Below are positions 35,650-47,600 of a stretch of DNA of 64,000 nt, piece after piece (position 1 is the stretch's first letter; each line of letters starts with the position of its first letter). A program made the translations under genes and the position numbers. The stretch spans positions 1,922,001 through 1,986,000 of the forward strand of contig NC_079878.1 of NCBI RefSeq assembly GCF_029227915.1, in the 5' to 3' direction. Under the pieces are notes generated by a model. That model saw only the letters and a list, made by a program, of their open reading frames with translations, had not been told where the DNA came from and searched no databases. This stretch comes from Hydractinia symbiolongicarpus. Taxonomy: Eukaryota > Cnidaria > Hydrozoa > Anthoathecata > Hydractiniidae.

Positions 35650-35722
35650 CAGCCTGTTCCAGGGTCATTGTTGCCCACTCCGTAATAGCGGCTTAAACCA
35701 CAAGACCCTGGGGACGACGTTG
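35650..35722. mobile_element. Short foldback MITE, CAACCTYGTCCC family
   Basis: Left end CAGCCTGTTCCAGGGTC and right end ACCCTGGGGACGACGTTG are inverted partners. The core CTCCGTAATAGCGGCTTAA is shared with the element at 63673-63766 (CTCCGTAATAACGGCTCAG). Confidence 0.55.
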
Positions 35723-35827
35723 TTTCCGAAGTGCTATTGTTTTCACGGTACATTTTGCCGCATTTGGCTGATTTTGTTGCTTTCGATTCCTTTGTTTTCA
35801 TTCGACTTCGGTTGCCGCAAAAGTGTG

Positions 35828-35935
35828 GACTTTTGGACCCTCTTAAAACAAAAAAATTATGACGTCAAGAACAATCCAGCCGACTTTTGGAACTTCCTTA
35901 AAACAAAAGAATTTGTGACGTCAAGAAGAATCTCG
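35828..35935. repeat. Two-copy 54-bp tandem duplication
   Basis: Both copies begin GACTTTTGGA and share CTTAAAACAAAA and TGACGTCAAGAA. The period is a multiple of three, so the overlying open frame survives it. Confidence 0.7.
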
Positions 35936-36495
35936 CCGAAGTCGTCGAAATTTACGGTAAAAGAAAGATTGATATTACGGGATGGGTGCCAGGAAAATTT
36001 TAATCTTTCTATTGCTTCTGACTCGTGGTAGCCGGTCTGTTTGATGGGTTCGGCCAACTTCGGCGAGCTGCAATTCCGAAGTTTCCTTTCAATTCAACAT
36101 GTCTACTAAAAGGAATCGTTTTGTATTGACTTGTAGCAAGTAAATGGAAGTTTTGAATATATGATTGCGGCATGAAAATCGAGCAATGGTGGAAAGACGG
36201 AACATTACTGGAAAACATTTATTCTCTGTGCCGCTTGTGATTGCAGAAGGAAACAGTTTCGCAGAAAAGCAGGTTTTCACTTAACAAAAAATCATAGCTT
36301 CAACTCAATGACTTCGCTTTCAGGTACATCTGTTTACTTTTAATTCCATTGATCTTAGAGAAAGATACACAATTGCTTATCATTTCTGTGTCAGCAAGTG
36401 TGAACATAAAACTGTTTCTAGTTTCACTTTCAACAAGTTTGAAAAAGCGGAGCGAGTTTAGAATACTTCCTGCAATATTTAAGAATTCTAAATAA

Positions 36496-37085
36496 CGCGA
36501 CCAACGCGTGCTATGTATTGTTAACATGGAAATCCTGCAATAGTAACCAACGTGACGAACGCGTGCTATGTATTGTGACGATGGAATTCCTACAAAAGTA
36601 CACTACGTGACCAACGCGTGCTATGTATTGCGACCATGGAATTCCTACAACAGTAACCAACGTGACGAACGCGTGCTATATATTGTGACGATGGAATTCC
36701 TACAAAAGTAAACTACGTGACCAACGCGTGCTATGTATTGCGACCATGGAATTCCTAAAACTGTAAACTACGCGACCAACGCGTGCTATGTATTGTGACG
36801 ATGGAATTTCTACAAAAGTAACCAACGTGACTAACGCATGCTATGTATTGTGACGGTGAAGTTCCTACAAAAGTAACCAACGTGACGAACGTGTGCTATG
36901 TATTGCGACCATGGAATTCCTACAAAAGGAACCAACGTGACCAACACGTGCTATGTATTGCGACCATGGAATTCTTACAAAAGTAAACTACGTGACCAAC
37001 GCGTGCTATGTGTTGTGACGATAGAATTCCTACAAAAGTAGCCAACGTGACCAACGCTTTATATTCGTATCGGGAATTGCTACAA
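36496..37085. repeat. 55-bp minisatellite, about 11 copies
   Basis: The core AACGCGTGCTATGTATTG recurs with an exact 55-bp step (core GCGTG at 36506, 36561, 36616, 36671, 36726, 36781, 36836, 36891, 36946, 37001, then a decayed copy at 37056), with no indel between copies. After TATTG the units alternate mainly between GCGACC and GTGACG, giving hints of dimer structure in the middle of the array. Each unit ends in GAATTCCTACAAAAGTA or a near variant. Confidence 0.95.
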
Positions 37086-37089
37086 AGGT

Positions 37090-37107
37090 ACCCTAACCCT
37101 AACCCTG
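37090..37107. repeat. Interstitial telomere-type repeats (CCCTAA)n
   Basis: ACCCTAACCCTAACCCTGAC sits immediately after the last 55-bp unit: two full units plus a partial third. This is the metazoan TTAGGG sequence read on the other strand. Confidence 0.85.
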
Positions 37108-37655
37108 ACAGACGTGATTGCAATGCATTTCTTTATGCGCGACTTACGTAGGTTCATATAATTGTAAAGTTAACATTAGAGGTGGTATTCTTAAGTCATG
37201 TCGAAATAATTTTGTGTCGAATTCAAAAGAGCTTTGTGTTGTCTTGGGTTTCATTTTTAGTTAATAACAAGACATTTTATAACAGCACAAACCGAATAGC
37301 TGGCCAGCTGGTTATTTTTTGTAGCTGGTAAATGTGTAAGGTATAACAATTTGTTGACTTCATAATAACTTTGTATGTTAACTTTTGTAGATTCAAAACT
37401 TCTGGCAGTAGACACTTTACAAACGATTTTTTCACATGCCACAAGGCCAATAAAGAGAACACTAGTTTTGGGAGGAAGACTTTGACAAGACTAGGTGATG
37501 TTTTGGTTTAAAATCTCTAGCATCATACCAAAAGAATTCCTGGAAATAGTGCTAATTACATACATTTGGAAGAAGATGGGCATAGAAATGTGTAATAATG
37601 TAGTTAAAGATATCTGTTCTTGAATAATTTTGTTTTGTTAAAAATTTCAAGTATT

Positions 37656-37691
37656 TATAGTAATTATCGCATTTATGCGATAATTACTATA
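37656..37691. repeat. Perfect 17-bp inverted repeat with TT spacer
   Basis: Arms TATAGTAATTATCGCAT and ATGCGATAATTACTATA are exact reverse complements. Directly followed (about 37699-37733) by two exact copies of AGCTACAAGGTATTTTC. Confidence 0.9.
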
Positions 37692-38739
37692 ACTTGACAG
37701 CTACAAGGTATTTTCAGCTACAAGGTATTTTCAAGTTTGATTCTACATTCTAAAGGTTTGTGCCAGAAACGCTTGCTGAAAAAAAAAGTCTTTTTCTTGT
37801 TATTAGGCTAATAGGGCTAAATATTTTATGATTGAATGTTGTGCTGAATTAGTGTTCATTCTTTCGTTTTTGTAGGTTGTTGTGTTGTAAACTTGTTTCT
37901 ATTTCTACTTGAAAACTAACTTTCAAGTAGCTGTCTTTACCTATACAAAATCCTGACATAATCTTGCCATTTTTATTTTATTGTATTTATCTGTTGTTGT
38001 TTATGTTGTTGTTACTATGATCTAATAAAACAAACAAAGCCTATTCACATAAGTATTTTTGTGTTGTTGTTTTTTGCTTATTTTTCTCTCAGGCCTCCTT
38101 TTTCATGTTATTAAATGTTTTGAATGGATTAAATGTCAAACGTTTTTATTAGTAATAAATACCGTTTTGCATTACTTAATTATAAGAATTTTGTACGTCT
38201 TTTTACTGAAACTAGTTTCCGAGATCTTAGCCTCAAGATTAGCTATTATATTCACCCATAACCTGCAAAAACGAAGTTTACCTTTTGCAAAAATTATTAG
38301 AAGAGAATGGTGTTTACATAAGGTTTACTTTCAGAGTGTTTGGTAATAATGTAGCAATGTAAAAACTTTCTATTTGGATATGTTGTCATCTAATCTTAAA
38401 CAAAATGATTTTTCGCAATGTTGCAATGTAAAATCCAAATTTTTTTCTTCATTGAATGACTTTTTTTGGAAAATACTGTTTTCGTCATACGGCAACTCAC
38501 AACAAATTTAGCAATGCAACAAGCCAGGGATTGCACTAAGATAAAGAAAATTTTTAGTTTTTCTTTACGAAGAATTAACAACATATAAATTCAACACAAA
38601 TTACAAAATAATTTATTCTTACAAAATAACTATTCTAAAAAATTCTTGTATTAACAACATCTGAGTGCAAAAAAAAAAAGAATAGAAAATAAAATCGAAC
38701 TAAAAATTTATTATTGAAGGGAAGAACAATGTAAAGGAA

Positions 38740-38974
38740 CAAATATATTTGTAAGTATGAGTTGGAGAGGGTACGACCAGTTGTCATTAAATTCATTAAA
38801 AATGTTGAAATTTTACTAGAATTTTTAAATACGTTTTAAAATGCATCTTTGTGCTTATTGCTAGTCTTGTTAATAAAAATCTACGTTGAAAAGAAACAAA
38901 TAAATTTATAGGTATGAGATGGAGAGGGTACGACCAGTTTTAATTAAATTCATTAAAAATGTTGAAATTTTACC
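38740..38974. repeat. Direct repeat of about 78 bp, 157 bp apart
   Basis: 38740-38817 and 38897-38974 share GAGAGGGTACGACCAGTT, then TTAAATTCATTAAAAATGTT and GAAATTTTAC, with few differences. Confidence 0.85.
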
Positions 38975-39083
38975 TTAAAATTCCCTAAACTGATGATTCC
39001 CTAAAATGACTGATTTTACGCCTCTTATTTATAAACCCATTAAAAAAATAATTCCTAATAAACGCCCCTTTTAAACAACCCCA

Positions 39084-39143
39084 AAATTTATCAGCTAAAT
39101 AAGATAAAAGCCCAAATTTATCACCTAAACAAGATAAACGCCC
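39084..39143. repeat. Two tandem 30-bp units
   Basis: Both start AAATTTATCA and end in AAGATAAA(A/C)GCCC, differing at three positions. Confidence 0.85.
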
Positions 39144-41669
39144 ATTCATTGTTACTTGCGACACAAAAGAATTACAATGGTTTTCCTACTTCTTAAAATA
39201 TTTTTTATTGCTATTTCGTATTATTGGCCCTCCAAAGTAGATATCCACAGACGCCTAATTTTAGCGCCTAGTTTTTTTGAGGATCATTTACATTATCAAA
39301 TTTTTTCCTCCGATTATTCACCTATTTTGGAAAAGCGAATTTCAAGTTTATTTTCAGAGTTTTCTTACCTTTTCCTAGAAGTAAAATGGTTCGAAACAAA
39401 CAGAAATTTCATTGAGAAAAAAACTTTACAATTCCCATGGGTAAAAAAAAAACAAGTTAACCAAAACATATGCAGAAAAATTATTTAAAATTGTTTCCAA
39501 CTTTCAAGGACCTTTTTCAATAAGCATATTCAATTTCCAGGTGTTTCCAGTTGCGGTGACTCCCCTGACTTGAGAAAATATAGACTGCACGTGACAATGC
39601 ATGAAAAAGTACGATAGATCTCTGTAAGCAAAATTTATAACAACAAAATGCTATAAAAATATTAAAGATTAGATAATGCGTTAACAAAACTGAATTGTTC
39701 AAGACATTTGAACTAATAAATTAAACCTTCTATACATAAAATGTCGAAATTCCTCACAGAAGTAAGCTGAAGCATAGAGATATAGTCCATTCAAGTGCAG
39801 AGATGGAGAGCGTTGAAATTTTGACTATGGTGCACTCTCCTCTTTGGCTAACGAACGGCTTTTTCTCTAAAAACAAACATGTGAATAAGACCGTGGACAT
39901 TCTTTACACCTAAGGCGGAGAGAAAAATGAAGCCGTAATTTTTTTTCACTGAGAACACCCGAGAATCAAAACAATAGAAAATTTTAAAAGAACTTCTAAG
40001 CAAAACATGAATTTTCTGAGTCAACGAAAATATTTTCTGATCGTTGCAAAAGATATAGAGGTGATGGTTATTGGTTTTGCAGTTGCTAAGGGACGATTCA
40101 CAAATCAAAAATTGAACGTTTAACGCCAGTTAGGGTCGGAGCGGTTAAATAGGTTGACGATTGATTTATTTGTCTACGTGTCGTAAAGCGTATAATCGAG
40201 TGCGCTTAATTTGAGAGATCGATGATCTCGATTACTACATCTTTTTTATTCTGACGATCAGGGAGGGTGGGCGTCAACTCTAAACGTCGGGTTGACGTCC
40301 AATATAAGCTTTTGAGTCATTTCTCAAACAACTAAAAAACCATTTTCAGGCTTCAAATTATGAAAAAAGTAACAAAGCCCTAAAGCATTTCTGAAACTCC
40401 TTGCAATGTGTACAAAACCGTGCATGGACCAGATGTTTTGTGAATGCTACATGAAGGTATGTGCATGCTGGGTACGACATAAACAAAAAAACGTGACGGC
40501 TTACTTGTATGTGCGTTAGTTGGTTTTCTAAATATATACCTTTGGAACCTGTAGAACAAAATAAAACTCCATCAACTAACCCAGCCGAAACTTACCATTC
40601 ATAACGACGGTATTAAATCCATCGGTTAAAAATGACGATTTTTTTGTTAGGTAACGAAACATTTTTTTACCGACAAAATTAGTGACGGACGAATATTACT
40701 GGCAGACGAACATTTTTATCCGACGAATTTAATCCTCAAAGAAGGAAATCAAGCAAATTTAGTAAGCCTTCATACCGAAGAAAAACGGCGAAATCTTTTT
40801 CGGAATATATTGTTATTATCTTCTTCCACGACATGATGCAACATCAGTTTCATTTTGCCGCCTAAACGAAAAAAATAAACAAAATAAAAATAGCATACGT
40901 ATACAAACTCAATGATTTATACTTTCTACTGCAGGCCTTTTATAAAAATACGAGAGGTAGATGTTTGCAGTGAAAATATTATTGCAAATTTCAAAGCAGT
41001 GGTTCGGAATATAGCACAGGCGTGTTTACCAAGTGATGTTACGAAAGCTAAATGTCCCGTAAAAATGAGAAATAAAAAACTGTTAGACCGTGGAAAGATG
41101 TGTTCGTCTTTCAGTAAATAATTTACTTTGTGGAAGGTTTGTATAAAGCTGCGATTTTGAATATACAGTATAGGTATATTATTATAAATCTGTTTCATAA
41201 AAAACACACTATAATGGCTTGATTAAGCGCATGGTACTAGACTGGTCGCTTCTTAAGGGAAAGGGGAGGGTTTTTTTATTTTTCCTACTAAACTTGATTA
41301 AGTGTTAAGTCGCAGTATTCAGGAGGGAAGGGCGTATTTTAAATTTTGAGCCAAGAACAGGCGTAAATTCCTGCTCCAGGCACCTCTTCAAGTGTGCTTT
41401 TAATCGAGGTTAATAGTAAGTGATTATGATACAGTATGTCATTTGGCATAATGACAAAATTTTTAAAAAGTCGGCGAATTTTAAAAAGATTAAGTAAGTC
41501 ATTAAAAATGGCCTGGTAATAAATTTTATTGCAGACCATTTTTAAAACATGTAACATGTGACATTGCCAAAATGTCAATTTTTATTGGCAAATGATTCTA
41601 AACCAATTCATCCTTCCTGAATTTAATTCATATCATTTAAAGTAACGAACATTCTCCAGAATAGTATTT

Positions 41670-44600
41670 TTAACAACTGTTTATGATTTCGTAGAAATTC
41701 GTCATACCGTTATCCAATTCAACAACCCTTGTCACTGGGTTTTGTCCTAAAAATGAAAATAAGCGTCAAGATAGTTACGTGGGTCTGCTATTCTAATGTG
41801 CTGAAAAGATGTCATGATTTTGTCGTATAGGTTTCAAATTTATAATACGTTGGAACAGTGTAGTAAACTATTATCTTTTCGTCAACCTTTTTTGTCAACT
41901 TTTTGATTTACGGGGACAGGATTTCCTTAGTTCGACGACGAGAAAAAACTGATAAATGCTAATTTAAACTATGCTAGGCATTCATTTTTAGTTATCCATG
42001 AAGTTCGTCCCTGATTTATGCAAACATAAACGGTGATGTGAACGTGGAATCACACATACCTCTGAAGAAGTTTCGTAGTAACATAGAACGTGAATCAATC
42101 ACATCTTTTCCTTTCTTATCGCTTTTGACTTCCAACACTAAGTACAAACACGGGGAAACACCGACGTCGCTTTTCGTCTGCAAAGAAAAATGGTGACACA
42201 AATTGCAAAGATTAATCACTAATGCGATTTTAATACCACCGACTTGCAAACATCGCTAAGGTAACGATGGCAACGCTGATGTAACGATGGCAACGCCGAC
42301 GTAAACAATAACATCTCTGATACAACACAGCTGACGAAACGACAACACAACGACATTACAAAGCTTTACTGTAAACACAACAAACCTGAAAAGATTCGTC
42401 GACGATTATTTTTTTCCCAACTTTTAAATTTGTAGTTCGACATAACATTCGATCGCTTCGATTCAATATGCTTCTCCTTGCTGGTTGCTCAAATTTTGCA
42501 TGCCTAAAAAAGGTAATAAAGAAGTTTAAACAGATCCTACATTAACAGGGAATGGTGCTTTGAGTTTCAACGGTGGTGGTGGTGAGGGAAGGGCAATTTT
42601 CAATTGTTTATGATAGATTTGGTTCGAATCAAGCATTACAGAAACCGCCCTTAGATAACACCTTATTTTAAATCAGCATTGTAATTCATACTACAACGTT
42701 TTTTCGAGGAAGGTACAGAAATGTAGTGTGGTGTTATCGAATAACCACAGAAAGTTTTTACAGAAAAATAAAGAATTATACCGATCTAATTTTACTTTGA
42801 CGTATACTTCATCAATGTCTAAAAAATAGAAAGTAAAATTTCTGTTGAGAATGAAATACGGATGTACTATGATAAATATTCACCTATAAGTAAAATTTTT
42901 GTTTATAACATCAATTAAAAATAACCACAATAAAAATAATATGAATGTTTAATAAGACTGACTCTTGTGATCATTATAAATATATGAGACTTTGAGTAGA
43001 AACCTAAATTTTGGAAAAATGATTTTAGTCCTCAACTCGAGCACTTTCTGTAATAAATACAAATCTGTCATTCTTGAGAATTGCAACTTATTTATGATTA
43101 TATGCTATTTTATACTTAGATTATATGATATTTTATACTTAGAATTTATGATATTTTATACTTAGATTATATGATATTTTATACTTAGATTATATGATAT
43201 TTTATACTTAGATTATATGATATTTTATACTTAGATTATATGATATTTTATACTTAGATTATATGATATTTTATACTTAGATTATATGCTATTTTATACT
43301 TAGATTATATGATATTTTATACTTAGATTGTATGATATTTTATACTTAGATTGTATGATATTTTATACTTGGATTAGATGATATTATATACTTAGATTAC
43401 ATGCTATTTTATACTTAGATTGTATGATATTTTATACTTGGATTATATGATATTATATACTTAGATTATATGCTATTTTATACTTAGATTATATGCTATT
43501 TTATACTTAGATTGTATGATATTTTATACTTAGATTATATGATATTTTATACTTAGATTATATGCTATTTTATACTTAGATTATATGATATTTTATACTT
43601 AGATTATATGGTATTTTATACTTAGATTATATGCTATTTTATACTTAGATTATATGATATTTTATACTTAGATTATATGATATTTTATACTTAGATTATA
43701 TGCTATTTTATACTTAGATTATATGATATTTTATACTTAGATTATATGGTATTTTATACTTAGATTATATGATATTTTATACTTAGATTATATGATATTT
43801 TATACTTAGATTATATGATATTTTATACTTAGATTATATGCTATTTTATACTTAGATTATATGATATTTTATACTTAGATTGTATGATATTTTATACTTA
43901 GATTGTATGATATTTTATACTTGGATTAGATGATATTATATACTTAGATTACATGCTATTTTATACTTAGATTGTATGATATTTTATACTTGGATTATAT
44001 GATATTATATACTTAGATTATATGCTATTTTATACTTAGATTATATGCTATTTTATACTTAGATTGTATGATATTTTATACTTAGATTATATGATATTTT
44101 ATACTTAGATTATATGCTATTTTATACTTAGATTATATGATATTTTATACTTAGATTATATGGTATTTTATACTTAGATTATATGATATTTTATACTTAG
44201 ATTATATGATATTTTATACTTAGATTGTATGATATTTTATACTTAGATTATATGCTATTTTATACTTAGATTATATGATATTTTATACTTAGATTGTATG
44301 ATATTTTATACTTAGATTGTATGATATTTTATACTTGGATTAGATGATATTATATACTTAGATTACATGCTATTTTATACTTAGATTGTATGATATTTTA
44401 TACTTGGATTATATGATATTATATACTTAGATTATATGCTATTTTATACTTAGATTATATGCTATTTTATACTTAGATTGTATGATATTTTATACTTAGA
44501 TTATATGATATTTTATACTTAGATTATATGCTATTTTATACTTAGATTATATGATATTTTATACTTAGATTATATGGTATTTTATACTTAGATTGTATGA

Positions 44601-47600
44601 TATTTTATACTTAGATTATAGGATATTTTATACTTAGATTATATGCTATTTTATACTTAGATTATATGCTATTTTATACTTAGATTATATGATATTTTAT
44701 ACTTAGATTATATGCTATTTTATACTTAGATTATATGCTATTTTATGCTTCAGAGCTAATCGAAGATAACAATTTCCAACACAAATTTAGAATTATGGAG
44801 AAAAAGGTGACTCTCTAAGCGGTGAAGCCAACTCAAAATTAACAACAGGGAACCTGGATAAAAATATCAATCAGTTTTTATATCGAAAAATAAAACAATA
44901 ATAAACTTGGTTAGAAATTTCATGATATTTTATGATTTTGACCTAGTATCTGGAACCGTTATCCTTTTTTAAAATTGTATATAGATAGAGAATCTTAGAA
45001 AATATTTGCTTGTTTTTGCGAGATTAAAACTGCTTGTCCAGTCGGTTCGCACAAACAAATAATACACGCTAAAAGCAAGTAAAGCGGATCCAGTTCTTTA
45101 CTGTGAGAATATGCTCAGAATCTCTTCATCAATGAAATAAAAAGAATGAGAAAATACCTTCGTGTACGTACAAGCCAGTTACTTCAATGATTTTTCCATT
45201 GATTCCAAAATATTTGGACGGTTCACCAGAGAAGTCTACATGATCATCTGCTTGTTCCGTACTTACTGAAAAATAAGTTGCATACAAAGTATAAGTACCC
45301 CAGAGCACCGATTACCTCCCCCACATACTTTTTTATTTACAAACCCAAAATGATATTTTTTTTCACCCATCCTGTAGGCTATTAATAATCCTCCATACAT
45401 TTTTTAATTTTCCATTTCTCCGTTACTCGAGAGATTGTGTAGACAGAATCAGACAGAATAATTTATCCTGAGCTAAAGCAAAATCTTGGAGCCAATAAGT
45501 TATTGTTGCAACAAGAACTAAACCAGACCATAACAAATTAAATATCGCTTCACCTGCCAATTCTTCGTTTTCTTCGCTTAGTGAAGCTAAATCTACGGAT
45601 TTTGATTTTTGCGGCGGTTGATATTCCGGCGATAGTGATGCATGATCGACTTGCATTGACTGTGTTTTCAACAACTTGTTTCTATTTCCGACACTTGATT
45701 TTTTATTTCTTTTGTCAATAGTGTCAACAGGACTTTCATTTAGGACCAAATATTCTTAAAAAAAATAAAAAATAAACATGATTAAAATACATTTATACAT
45801 TTTTTAACCTTAATAATTTTTCGGGAGCCATCTTTGCAAAGGGTGGCTACATATTTAAAAATTTATAATTTTAGGAGATTCAAAGAATCTTAGAAAGTAG
45901 AAAAAACTAAAAAGTGGAAAAATAATAAGCAAGCCTTTCCTTGTTCGAATAACAGAGAGGCTGTTGATTTCAAATAGAGGTAATACGTATCATTTATCAG
46001 TTCTATTACAAGATAATGCTCAATTTTCTGTAAGATAAAACGGAACAGCAAAAACTTAATTTTTAAAGGAAAATGGAGTCGGTATAAACAGTGTTAGGAG
46101 ATTTGAGGCTAATCATTTTAAGATTTGAAAATGCGCACAAGATTTTTTATAGATACCAAAACAATTTCATAATGCTTACACATACCTTCGCTATTATCAC
46201 TACCATAAGAAAATGAATTGACCAGCTCTCCACCCTCTGTAACAACTTGTAAACCTTGGCTCTTATCCTGCAACAACAACAAAAAACAACGGTAACCACA
46301 GAAAACACACAAGTTTCGTCCCTAACCGCAGAGCTAAAGTTATTCAAAATACAACAGTGACATAAAAAGGACACAAGTGACTGAAGATGACCTTTGCTTG
46401 ACATTAGACGGCACGTAATGTATTATATTATATTCTTGTAATGATTTTAAAGGCTAAATTTACTTTTTCTGTTCTGGTACACGTTTTCTGTTAAAGTTGT
46501 AATTCAAAGACCAAATACAGATACCTCATCTGGTAGGACAGTTTTAAAAGCCAACTGCAATTCACCAGACTTGGCTTGTTCCAAATCAAACCAATGCTTG
46601 TCGGTAAGCCCACCTTCACCAAGACTGATCAAGTCATCAAAATGAAATCTAACCACGCCCATTTTCTCTTGACGAAAAGGATCCTTGTCCCAGACCTCGA
46701 TGGATATTCGCTGATGTTTCTGTGGCATGGCTAAAGTGACTTGCTCGTTCCAGACAGGGTTTAAAGTTCGATATACTATTTTCGTTTTATATTTTTCTTG
46801 TTTCGCATCTCCAACACGCACGATAACAAATGGATCGCTCCTTCCTGTAAGCAGAAATGTAAAGATAACTATTAAAACCTTATTTGTATTCAGTTTTAAT
46901 GAAGAAAATGTCTGTTCAAGGACATTCAATAACAGTGCTTATCGCAGTGACGTCACTATACATGTGCTAAGAACAGGTCAATTTTATGTCCAACTGTTTC
47001 CCAAATCTTTGTCCTTTTTAAGTCTTTTTAAGCCACTGTTAGGCATGCTTCCCTTAAACACAAGGACAAAAGAAAAGTCAAAATCATGGCAAATGTAAGA
47101 AGCACCTAAAAATGATAGAACAATTTGATTTAACGGAGAGCAACGTAATTAACTGGGTGTTTGCCGTTTTCCCCAGTGAAATGATTGATAAAGGGACCTG
47201 ATTGAAATAGTTTTGAACTTCCGCGTAATAATTGTGATAAACTGCAAACACAAATAAACATCTTTGTCAAATTTGGGACAGAGACACCAAAATAGACTAA
47301 TAGTTCTTCGCTATATTCAACCTATGCCTTGGTAATTTTTGATTTTCCTGATTGAGGAAAAAAAAGTGATTTCTCTTAAGCTAAAGAAAAATGCCAGCAA
47401 ATGAAACTAGAGTTTGATATTCCCTTACCATTCAAATCGCAGGCAACAAGATTTCTTGCACGAAGAATGCAGATAGTCAGGCTTCCTCTTTCTACAAAAA
47501 AATACAATGGAGGAAAGGTATGACTGCAAAAAAATAACATGTTTCCAACATATCCTTTCTTTATAAGTCTCGGCAATTACCTGATTGTAATATAGCCTCC

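Larger units (their letters stand above)
34513..36495. other. Upstream region of the BTB gene, with a MITE and a 54-bp duplication
   Basis: No gene supported. A plus-strand frame of 168 codons at 35525-36031 is built from a MITE (35650-35722) and a tandem 54-bp duplication (35828-35935) and shows no family signal. Confidence 0.45.
37108..41669. other. Gene-poor region downstream of the E-Syt-like gene
   Basis: No gene supported. Features noted separately: palindrome 37656-37691, direct repeat 38740-38974, a two-copy 30-bp repeat 39084-39143. Frames at 39177-39488 (+) and 40926-41207 (-) have no recognisable family signal. Confidence 0.4.

Noticed and set aside
35525-36031. 168-codon plus-strand frame
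   Set aside because: Assembled from a MITE and a 54-bp duplication; no recognisable domain.
36920-37123. Minus-strand frame over the 55-bp array
   Set aside because: The period is not a multiple of three, so the reading changes in each unit; chance.
39177-39488. Plus-strand frame of about 103 codons with a hydrophobic start
   Set aside because: No family signal and strongly AT-driven composition; a lineage-specific small secreted protein cannot be excluded but nothing supports it.
40912-41207. Overlapping frames on both strands, the plus one preceded by an acceptor-like TTTCTACTGCAG
   Set aside because: No donor-paired upstream exon or similarity found; the two strands cannot both be real and neither shows motifs.
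43098-44750. CRISPR-like array
   Set aside because: Units are contiguous 23-bp repeats without unique spacers, in a eukaryotic intron.
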